From Billgrantia tianxiuensis (lineage in GTDB: Bacteria > Pseudomonadota > Gammaproteobacteria > Pseudomonadales > Halomonadaceae): a stretch of 64,000 nt of DNA. Numbering within the stretch: position 1 is the first letter of the stretch; each line of letters starts with the position of its first letter. The notes beneath the pieces are model-generated. The model did not search any database. It was given only the letters and a program-made list of their open reading frames with translations, and was not told where the DNA came from. The stretch spans positions 4,278,001 through 4,342,000 of the forward strand of contig NZ_CP035042.1 of the NCBI RefSeq assembly GCF_009834345.1, read 5' to 3'. Made by a program: the position numbers and the translations under genes. This document shows positions 57,659-64,000 of this stretch, in pieces.

Positions 57659-58195
57659 ATGTCACACTATTGTGATCTGGCACCGGGGCACCCGTGGCAT
57701 GGCCCCTACCATGACGATGAATACGGTTTTCCCGTCGCAGACGACACGGCGCTGTTCGAACGTCTGGTGCTGGAGATCAACCAGGCCGGCTTGTCATGGC
57801 TGACCGTGCTCAAGAAGCGCGAAGCATTCCGGCGTGCCTTTGACCGTTTCGACATCGATAGAGTTGCCGCTTTCGGCGAAACCGATCGCACGCGTCTGCT
57901 CGGCGATGCCGGCATCATTCGCAACCGTCTCAAGGTGGAGGCTGTCATTCACAATGCGGGAGTGATTCAAACCCTGCGCGACACGCATGGCAGCTTTGCC
58001 GGCTGGCTCGACCATCATCACCCGCTGACGAAGGACGAATGGGTCAAGCTGTTCCGCCGCACCTTTCGCTTCACCGGCCCGGAGATCGTCGGCGAGTTCC
58101 TCATGAGCACCGGCTACCTGCCCGGTGCCCATCGTGACGATTGTCCCGTTCATCAGCGCATCCTCTCCCTCGGCCCAGCCTGGAACGGAGCCTAA
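57659..58195 (+). CDS. tag: DNA-3-methyladenine glycosylase I
   Basis: Tag excises 3-methyladenine from alkylated DNA. The 178-residue protein keeps the zinc ligands (cysteine and histidine in YCDLAPGHPWHG/YHDDEYG, histidine and cysteine in AHRDDCPVHQRI) and the core NQAGLSWLTVLKKREAFRRAF. The C-terminal HRxxC pattern is intact. The ATG at 57659 is preceded by AGAGGCGGAA; an upstream ATG at 57608 adds a non-conserved leader. Confidence 0.93.
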   Translation: MSHYCDLAPGHPWHGPYHDDEYGFPVADDTALFERLVLEINQAGLSWLTVLKKREAFRRAFDRFDIDRVAAFGETDRTRLLGDAGIIRNRLKVEAVIHNAGVIQTLRDTHGSFAGWLDHHHPLTKDEWVKLFRRTFRFTGPEIVGEFLMSTGYLPGAHRDDCPVHQRILSLGPAWNGA

Positions 58196-58227
58196 GCGAG
58201 CAAGCGCGTGTACGAGGAACACAAGCC

Positions 58228-59295
58228 ATGGATACCCTGACACAGGCCGCACTGGGCGCGGCGGTAGGAGGAACCGTCCTGGGCCGACGGCTGGGGCGCA
58301 AGGCGGTGCTGATTGGCGCGGTTCTGGGCACCCTGCCCGACCTCGACGTCTTCCTCGACTATGGCGATGCGGTGGCCAACATCACCGAACATCGCGGTTT
58401 CACTCACTCCCTGTTCGTGCTAACCGGCCTCGGCACGCTGCTGGCGTTGCTCGCCAGACGCTTCGCCCCAGCCCGCGATATTTCCCTGGGTCGCTGGTGG
58501 GTCTACTTCGTGCTGTGCCTGGTGACCCATCCACTGCTCGACGTGCTGACCACCTACGGCACCCAGATCTGGTGGCCACTCGATGTACGCCCCAGCGCCT
58601 GGCCAGTGGTCTTCATCATCGACCCGCTCTACACCCTGCCGCTGCTGGTAGGCATCGGCATCGCGCTGATCGGCGGCAACGGCTTTCGTGGCCCCGCCTG
58701 GGGGCTGTCGCTCTCCTGCGCCTACCTGCTCTTCGCCATGCTCGCCAAGGGCGTGGTAGAGCATCGACTGACGCCGGTGCTCGCCGAGCGTGGCCTCGAG
58801 GAGGCAACGCGGCTGGTACAACCCACTCCGTTCAATACGCTGCTGTGGCGGGTGACGATCATCGATGGCGACCGTCATCACGAAACCCTGGTTGGCCTGC
58901 TGGATGGCGGTACGCCGCCAATGGTGGAGACCTTTCGCCGCGGCGCCGAGCTCGAGCCGGCCGCCCTGGCGCTCGAAAAGGGCCAGCGGCTGGATTGGTT
59001 TGCCGGCCCCTTCCTGCGCTACGAGGTGCGCGAGTGGGAGGGCCGGGCGACCCTGATCGCCACCGACCTGCGCCTGGGCTTCCCGGGCTTCTATGCCTTC
59101 AGCTACGCCTTGGCGATACGCGAGGAGGAGACATGGCAGCCACTGCAAGTCACCGAGATGGTAGCTCCCGATTCACGCGCGGATCTGGATGCCCTGGGTC
59201 AGCTAGGAGCACGGATTCTCGACGCGCAAGCCACTCTGTGCACGAGTGGCTTCGTCGCCGAACGCTGGGTCGAAGACACTCCCGAGGCCTGCTGA
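58228..59295 (+). CDS. Membrane-bound metal-dependent hydrolase (YdjM family)
   Basis: The 355-residue protein belongs to the YdjM/DUF457 membrane hydrolase family. It starts MDTLTQAALGAAVGGTVLG, then LPDLDVFLDYGD and HRGFTHSLFVL supply the conserved aspartates and histidines, and CLVTHPLLDVLTTYGTQIW is the second metal-site helix. About four membrane segments are followed by a soluble C-terminal half. The natural substrate is unknown; some relatives of this family are SOS- or lipid-linked. It lies 32 bp after tag. Confidence 0.86.
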   Translation: MDTLTQAALGAAVGGTVLGRRLGRKAVLIGAVLGTLPDLDVFLDYGDAVANITEHRGFTHSLFVLTGLGTLLALLARRFAPARDISLGRWWVYFVLCLVTHPLLDVLTTYGTQIWWPLDVRPSAWPVVFIIDPLYTLPLLVGIGIALIGGNGFRGPAWGLSLSCAYLLFAMLAKGVVEHRLTPVLAERGLEEATRLVQPTPFNTLLWRVTIIDGDRHHETLVGLLDGGTPPMVETFRRGAELEPAALALEKGQRLDWFAGPFLRYEVREWEGRATLIATDLRLGFPGFYAFSYALAIREEETWQPLQVTEMVAPDSRADLDALGQLGARILDAQATLCTSGFVAERWVEDTPEAC

Positions 59296-59313
59296 AGGCG
59301 AGCGTCATCCCTA

Positions 59314-59922
59314 CTAGAGCTTGGCCACCAGACCATCAATGGCCTGCCGGGCCTCCTTGAGCGCGGCGTCGCGGCGCCCTTCGCCCATGGCGAGCCCCTC
59401 GGCATAGACCACCGATACGTCGCTGATACCGATCATGCCCAGCATCGCTTTGAGATGAGGCGTCTGGGTGTCGAGTTCGGTGCCGGCATACTCGCCACCG
59501 CGAGCGGCCAGGATCACGGCACGCTTGCCTTTCACCAAGCCCACCGGGCCCTGCTCGGTGTAGCGGAAAGTGACACCGGCGCGCATCACCCGGTCGAACC
59601 AGGCTTTGAGCTGAGACGGAATGCCGAAGTTGTACATCGGCACGGCCAACACCAGCACATCATGGTCGTTCAGTTCGTCGATCAGTTCATCGGAACGCTG
59701 GGCCAATACCTGCTGTTCGGCGGAGCGCTCAGCGGCTGCCACCTGCCAGCTGGAAAGCTCCTCGAGCCCGAGGTGCGGCAGCGATTCGACGGCCAGGTCA
59801 CGGTGGGTGAGACTCAGCTCGCCTCGCTCGTCGACACGCTGACGAAGATGGCTGGCCAGGGCATTGGATTGCCCGTGCTCGCCGAGAATGGAGGAGGTAA
59901 CGAGAAGAATACGGTTAGCCAT
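59314..59922 (-). CDS. azoR: FMN-dependent NADH-azoreductase
   Basis: AzoR reduces quinones and azo compounds by two-electron transfer, protecting against thiol-specific stress. The 202-residue flavodoxin-like protein begins ANRILLVTSSILGEHGQSNAL and carries the FMN-phosphate region VPMYNFGIPSQLKAWFDRV and ARGGEYAGT. Length is standard. It is convergent with the YdjM-family gene. The 349-bp gap upstream holds a terminator and repeat copy B. Confidence 0.93.
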   Translation of the reverse strand: MANRILLVTSSILGEHGQSNALASHLRQRVDERGELSLTHRDLAVESLPHLGLEELSSWQVAAAERSAEQQVLAQRSDELIDELNDHDVLVLAVPMYNFGIPSQLKAWFDRVMRAGVTFRYTEQGPVGLVKGKRAVILAARGGEYAGTELDTQTPHLKAMLGMIGISDVSVVYAEGLAMGEGRRDAALKEARQAIDGLVAKL

Positions 59923-60030
59923 GACGATCTCCCTTTGGAGGTGTTGTGTTAATCGCCATGGTACGTTTATTTTTTTGCACTAAAAGCGCATATTTTCGCG
60001 CCAATCATTCGGAAAATACGAAAATATATC

Positions 60031-60061
60031 AAAACAAAAGGCCCTGCCTATCGGCAGGGCC
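60031..60061 (-). terminator. Rho-independent terminator downstream of sodB
   Basis: Perfect 9-bp stem GGCCCTGCC/GGCAGGGCC with loop TATC, with an A-rich stretch (CAAAACAAAA-like) on the plus side that becomes a U tract for minus-strand transcripts. It lies about 210 bp after the sodB stop, with repeat copy B in between, so the sodB message would include the repeat. Confidence 0.75.
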
Positions 60062-60097
60062 ATGCTCGATAATGAATCGTCGAGCGGGATGAAGCAC

Positions 60098-60268
60098 AAG
60101 GCGCACGGAGCACAGTACCGAGCGAAGCGACAAACAGCCGTAGGCTGGCCCCGAAGGGGCGAGAAGCCGCAGGCTGCGAGTCACCCGGAGCCTATGGGGT
60201 ATAGGTGAGGATTCGACCGGGCTGGCGCTCCAGCACCGCGCAACGCAGTGATTCGCCCGCGCAGACAT
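60098..60268 (+). repeat. 171-bp dispersed repeat, copy B
   Basis: The partner of copy A at 56414-56584, with the same length and the same internal hairpin CCCCGAAGGGG. It lies directly after the sodB stop on the minus strand, inside the predicted sodB 3' untranslated region. GTCGAGCGGGATGAAGCA just left of it is also shared with the left flank of copy A. The gap 59923-60271 otherwise holds only the sodB terminator and an A/T-rich stretch. Confidence 0.8.
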
Positions 60269-60271
60269 TCA

Positions 60272-60850
60272 TTAGCTGAAGTTCTGGGCGACGAAGTCCC
60301 AGTTCAGCACATTCCACACATTCTCCAGGTACTTAGGACGCGCATTACGGTAGTCGATGTAGTAGGCATGCTCCCACACGTCGATGGTCAGCAGCGGAGT
60401 CTGGCCATGGGCAATGGGCGTATCGGCATTGCTGGTGTTGACGATGTCGACACCGCCGTCAGCAGTCTTGATCAGCCAGGTCCAGCCGGAGCCGAAGTTC
60501 GCCACGGCATTGGCGTTGAAGGTCTCCTTGAACTTGGCGAAGGAACCGAACTTGGCATTGATCGCTTCGGCCAGGGCACCGGTCGGCTCACCGCCACCAT
60601 TGGGCGAGAGGCAGTGCCAGTAGAAGGTGTGGTTCCATACCTGGGCCGCCTGGTTGAACAGGCCACCGGAAGAGGACTTGATGATCTCTTCGAGGGACTT
60701 GTTGGCGTTGTCGGTGCCATCGACCAGCTCGTTGAGCTTGGTGACATAGGCCTGATGATGCTTGCCGTAGTGGTACTCGAGGGTTTCAGCAGAGATATGC
60801 GGCTCGAGAGCGTTCTTTTCGTAGGGTAGTGCCGGCAGTTCGAATGCCAT
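60272..60850 (-). CDS. sodB: Iron superoxide dismutase
   Basis: SodB disproportionates superoxide in the cytoplasm. The 192-residue protein has iron ligands in [12 protein letters not shown] (H27), [12 protein letters not shown] (H74) and [15 protein letters not shown] (D and H). The residues around [10 protein letters not shown] and the glutamine-bearing FNQAAQ are those of the Fe form rather than the Mn form. The start [15 protein letters not shown] is canonical. It is divergent from a SufR-like regulator, an association common in this group. Confidence 0.97.
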   Translation of the reverse strand: MAFELPALPYEKNALEPHISAETLEYHYGKHHQAYVTKLNELVDGTDNANKSLEEIIKSSSGGLFNQAAQVWNHTFYWHCLSPNGGGEPTGALAEAINAKFGSFAKFKETFNANAVANFGSGWTWLIKTADGGVDIVNTSNADTPIAHGQTPLLTIDVWEHAYYIDYRNARPKYLENVWNVLNWDFVAQNFS

Positions 60851-60982
60851 TATTGTGGCTCCTTGCTTTTCACGGTGGGAAGGCGAGGCTTTCCAAGGTC
60901 CGTCCGATGGCTCCCGACTTGCCTTGTGAGCGCCCCGCCGCTATTTTTCCAAGGAATCACTAGATTAAATCCAGCCGCCTTT

Positions 60983-61642
60983 ATGTCAAGACATCGCGAT
61001 GGAAAAAACGCCAGCCACACGACGAATACCGCCGCCAGGCTACTGCATCTGCTGAAGACGCAAGGCCCTTGCTCGTCCGCTCAGTTGGGCGACATGCTCG
61101 GCACCAGTGGCGAGAATGCCCGCCAGCAGCTCACCAGGCTGGCTCGCCAAGGGTTGGTGGCGCAACGCCCACGTCCTGTCGGTGTGGGCCGGCCGGTTAT
61201 CGAATGGCGCTTGAGTGAAGCGGGCCACGCCCGCTTTCCCGATGGCCATGCCGATCTGGCCTCACGGCTGATTCTCAGCGTGCGCGACACCCTCGGCGAC
61301 GAAGCCCTGGCTAAGCTGGTCGAAGCGCGCCAGGGAGAGACCCTGGCGCTCTATCGAGACGCTCTGGGTGACGCCACGGCGTTGGAAGCCCGTGTCGAAC
61401 GTCTGGCCGAGATCCGCACGCGAGAGGGCTACATGGCAGAGTGGCGGCGCGAAGAGGACGGCAGCCTGCTGCTGATCGAGAATCACTGTCCGATCTGTCG
61501 AGCCGCGCACACCTGCCCCGACCTTTGCCGCTCCGAGCTGACGGTGTTCCGCGCCGTGCTGGGCGAAGACGTCAGCGTCGAGCGCACCGAGCACGTGCTG
61601 GGCGGCGCACGGCGCTGCGTCTATCGCATCGAGAGAGTTTAA
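60983..61642 (+). CDS. SufR-like iron-sulfur transcriptional regulator
   Basis: The 219-residue protein has an N-terminal winged helix (LLHLLKTQGPCSSAQLGDML, LTRLARQGLVAQRPRP, GRPVIEWRLSEAGH). The C-terminal cysteine set CPICRAAHTCPDLC with a later RRCVYRI resembles SufR-type [4Fe-4S] sensors (NHCPI, C, C). Such regulators respond to iron-sulfur or oxidative stress. The start MSRHRDGKN at 60983 was taken because the longer frame runs into the sodB promoter. It is divergent from sodB, a plausible target. Its TAA stop overlaps the next gene's stop in TTAA (61639-61642). Confidence 0.85.
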   Translation: MSRHRDGKNASHTTNTAARLLHLLKTQGPCSSAQLGDMLGTSGENARQQLTRLARQGLVAQRPRPVGVGRPVIEWRLSEAGHARFPDGHADLASRLILSVRDTLGDEALAKLVEARQGETLALYRDALGDATALEARVERLAEIRTREGYMAEWRREEDGSLLLIENHCPICRAAHTCPDLCRSELTVFRAVLGEDVSVERTEHVLGGARRCVYRIERV

Positions 61643-62364
61643 GGGGCGATGCCCTGGCCGCATCCCCGATAGGTTTGCCCTTCAAAGGTTAGTGTGACCC
61701 GGGCCGGGAAGGGCTCGCCGCTCATGTCGTCGAAGCAGGCCCGTGCTTCCAAGCGCAACTCGAAGGGCTGCTGTGCCGCGGCGCTGGCAAGCGCTACCCG
61801 GCCGTTGGCGTTGTCCATGCCGGTGATTCGATAGGGCAGCGTCATTTCCCGCGTGCCGTAGTCGAGCACCAGCTTCAGCTCTGGCGCATCGTGGGCCAGA
61901 TTGACGTTCCAGCCCGGTTCGTTGCCGCGCCCGTGGAACATCACACCGGGGCGCTGTTCGCGCGTCAGCGCCGTGCGCGCCATGTCGGCACGGCAGTCCA
62001 GCTTGCCGTTGGCGCTCTCCACCACCGCCTCCCCACCCTTGTTCCAGAAGCTCAGGTCACCCTGCTGATAACGCGCGCCGCTGGCTACCACCGCCGGCGT
62101 CAGGCGATAGGCGCCATGTGCGGACCACAGCCGCAGCTCGCGCTCGCCGAAGGCCGTCACCAGGTCCTGCTGCGGCGTGCAGCGCCAGGCCTCGAAGCGC
62201 TCGGCGCCGCCCGGGAACAGCGAGGAGGGCAATAGCGGCGCCGTGCTGGCGACCTGGTCGGTGGGCCGCGGTCCATCGCCAGAAGGCGCGGCACAGCCGC
62301 CCAGCAGCAGCGAGCCGGCAAGGAAAAGAGCCGGGCGGAAAGAGGTAAGGACGCGAAGCGACAT
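61639..62364 (-). CDS. Lipoprotein with C-terminal COG3650-type domain
   Basis: The 241-residue protein has a lipobox LLGGC (about residues 20-24) after a hydrophobic signal segment, so it is a membrane-anchored lipoprotein. The N-terminal half resembles META/MliC-like sequences (RFEAWRCTPQQDLVTAFGE, LSFWNKGGEAVVESANG). The C-terminal half has the GRGNEPGWNVNL motif and GRVALASAAAQQPFELRLEA typical of COG3650. Lysozyme-inhibitor-like folds are possible for the first part. The exact function is unknown. Confidence 0.8.
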   Translation of the reverse strand: MSLRVLTSFRPALFLAGSLLLGGCAAPSGDGPRPTDQVASTAPLLPSSLFPGGAERFEAWRCTPQQDLVTAFGERELRLWSAHGAYRLTPAVVASGARYQQGDLSFWNKGGEAVVESANGKLDCRADMARTALTREQRPGVMFHGRGNEPGWNVNLAHDAPELKLVLDYGTREMTLPYRITGMDNANGRVALASAAAQQPFELRLEARACFDDMSGEPFPARVTLTFEGQTYRGCGQGIAP

Positions 62365-62468
62365 GACAGTTCCTTGCAGAGTTCGAACGGCCACAGCATA
62401 ACAGGCATCGGTGCCCTGCGGCCCGGCGCCTCTTTCACGCACCGCGAACGCAGCTTGCCTGCCCGGGG

Positions 62469-64000
62469 TCAGCCATGGCGGCGGCGCAGTTCGCGTGCCG
62501 CCTCGACCATGTTGGCCAGGGCCGGCTCCACTTCCTCCCAGGCGCGAGTCTTGAGGCCACAATCCGGATTGACCCACAGCCGCTCGACGGGAATACGCTC
62601 GGCCGCCTTCTCCATCAATTGCACCATCCAGGCCACCTCGGGAACGTTGGGCGAGTGAATGTCATAGACACCGGGCCCGATCTCGTTGGGATAGGCGAAG
62701 TCCTGGAAAGCGTCGAGCAGCTCCATGTTGGAGCGTGAGGTCTCGATGGTGATGACGTCGGCATCCAGCGCGGCGATGGCGGCGATGATATCGTTGAACT
62801 CCGAATAGCACATATGAGTGTGGATCTGCGTCGCATCCCGCGCGACCGAGGCGGTCAGGCGGAAACACTCCACTGCCCAGTCGAGATAGGCCTGCCACTC
62901 ACCCTGGCGCAACGGCAACCCTTCACGCAGCGCCGGTTCGTCGATCTGGATCGCCGGGATACCGGCGGCCTCGAGATCGGCCACCTCGTCGCGCAGCGCC
63001 AGGGCGATCTGCCGGCAGGTCACCTCGCGGGGCTGGTCGTCGCGCACGAAGGACCATTGCAGCATGGTGACAGGCCCCGTGAGCATGCCCTTCACCGGCC
63101 GCTGGGTGAGCGACTGGGCGTAGCGGCTCCAGGCCACCGTCATCGGTGCCGGGCGGCTCACGTCGCCGACGATGACCGGCGGCTTGACGCAGCGCGAGCC
63201 GTAGCTTTGCACCCAGCCGTTACGGGTGAAGACGTAGCCATCGAGCTGCTCGCCGAAGTACTCGACCATGTCGTTGCGCTCGGCCTCACCGTGCACCAGC
63301 ATGTCGATGTCCAGCGCTTCCTGGCGCCGTACGGCGTCGGAGATTTCGTCGCGCATCTGGCTTTCATAGGCCTCCTGCCCCAGTTCGCCAGCCTTGTGGG
63401 CGCGGCGGGCGGCGCGGATCTCCGCGGTTTGGGGGAACGAGCCGATAGTCGTGGTGGGGAACAGCGGCAGGTCGAGCACGCGACGCTGAGCCCGGGCCCT
63501 GACCAGGTAGGGGTTGTCACGTGAAAGCTCGGCGTCGCCGACCCGGACCAGCCGCTCGGCCACCTCGGGCCGATGCAGCCGCGGCGAGGCGCGTCGGGCA
63601 TCCAGCGCCGTCGTGGCGGCTGCAACCCGGGCACGATCCTCCGCACTGGCGCGATTGCCCAGCAGCCGCGCCAAGGTCACGGTCTCGTCGAGCTTTTGGC
63701 GGGCGAAAGCCAGCCAGCTCTTGAGCTCCTCGTCGAGCCCATCCTCGTTTTCCAGGTCCACCGGCACGTGCAGCAGTGAGCAGGAGGGTGCCAGCCACAG
63801 CCGCTCGCCCAGGCGCATGCGGGCATTGGCCAGGCGCTCATGCAGCGCACCCAGGTCGGCACGCCAGACGTTGCGCCCATCGATGGCACCCACCGACAGC
63901 ACCTTGTAGCCGGGCAGGTTGTCGAGCACCGTGGTCAACTGCTCGGGGGCGCGTACCGCGTCGACGTGCAGGCCTTCCACCGGCAGATTCACGGCCAACT
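62469..64000 (-). CDS. metE: Cobalamin-independent methionine synthase, 5' part outside the window
   Basis: MetE transfers the methyl group of 5-methyltetrahydropteroyltriglutamate to homocysteine. The visible C-terminal about 510 of about 760 residues include [21 protein letters not shown], seen here as [30 protein letters not shown], the zinc-ligand segment [11 protein letters not shown] and the closing [18 protein letters not shown]. The frame is open to the right edge, so the start lies beyond it; the TTG near 63998 is not a start. A MetH or B12 riboswitch is not visible here. Confidence 0.96.
   Translation of the reverse strand, partial: LAVNLPVEGLHVDAVRAPEQLTTVLDNLPGYKVLSVGAIDGRNVWRADLGALHERLANARMRLGERLWLAPSCSLLHVPVDLENEDGLDEELKSWLAFARQKLDETVTLARLLGNRASAEDRARVAAATTALDARRASPRLHRPEVAERLVRVGDAELSRDNPYLVRARAQRRVLDLPLFPTTTIGSFPQTAEIRAARRAHKAGELGQEAYESQMRDEISDAVRRQEALDIDMLVHGEAERNDMVEYFGEQLDGYVFTRNGWVQSYGSRCVKPPVIVGDVSRPAPMTVAWSRYAQSLTQRPVKGMLTGPVTMLQWSFVRDDQPREVTCRQIALALRDEVADLEAAGIPAIQIDEPALREGLPLRQGEWQAYLDWAVECFRLTASVARDATQIHTHMCYSEFNDIIAAIAALDADVITIETSRSNMELLDAFQDFAYPNEIGPGVYDIHSPNVPEVAWMVQLMEKAAERIPVERLWVNPDCGLKTRAWEEVEPALANMVEAARELRRRHG

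Overview
The window looks like a piece of the chromosome of a GC-rich gammaproteobacterium, most likely a Halomonas or close relative. The evidence is the protein families and the conserved block aroE-hemF / tsaC-dprA-(LysM-family gene)-def-fmt-rsmB-trkA-trkH. A similar order is known near the Pseudomonas replication origin. The genus is inferred from general resemblance only. No rRNA, tRNA, CRISPR array, prophage or intact insertion sequence was seen.

Layout. Bases 1-14000 hold housekeeping genes: an M48 peptidase fragment, an oxidoreductase, aroE, hemF, tsaC, dprA, a family member that has lost its LysM domain, def, fmt, rsmB, a dodecin, trkA, trkH and a TraB-family protein. Bases 14000-19500 hold an HTH regulator, a phytochrome-like diguanylate cyclase, a DTW-domain tRNA-modification gene overlapping a Sir2 gene, and aceK. 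Bases 19600-29000 form what I read as a phosphate-starvation block. A GT4 glycosyltransferase overlaps a PAP2 phosphatase, then comes phnDCEE, then a second ABC transporter (ATPase, binding protein, fused permease). Each of the three units is preceded by an array of GTCAT-type 7-mers repeated every 11 bp, which is the geometry of PhoB boxes. Bases 29000-39500 are mixed: an MFS transporter, two stand-alone enzymes, a protein built only of PPC repeats, an EAL-CBS-GGDEF protein, a GNAT, glutamate dehydrogenase, truC, tcdA, and the bfr/bfd iron-storage pair with a Fur box. Bases 39500-49100 carry an RDD protein, lptG-lptF, pepA, ilvE, holC and valS. Two structured palindromic repeats flank holC. 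Bases 49100-54900 are a sigma-54 activator, two matching inverted-repeat operators, a GG-N10-GC promoter, a TRAP transporter and a 3-hydroxybutyrate dehydrogenase. The remainder holds a second PAP2 protein, lipoproteins, gloA, a DUF411 protein, tag, azoR, sodB, a SufR-like regulator and the 3' part of metE, with two copies of a 171-bp repeat.

How the genes work together. The phosphate block would link uptake of phosphonates or other organophosphorus compounds with replacement of phospholipid by glycolipid. The sigma-54 module looks like a substrate-induced carboxylate uptake route that feeds the 3-hydroxybutyrate dehydrogenase.

Caution on sequence quality. Seven otherwise intact genes (fmt, trkA, the diguanylate cyclase, the MFS transporter, the EAL-GGDEF gene, lptF, holC) are broken by nine single-base losses, nearly all in G or C runs. 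Restoring one base each time gives full-length family members. These look like sequencing or consensus errors, so the genes are listed here as CDS.
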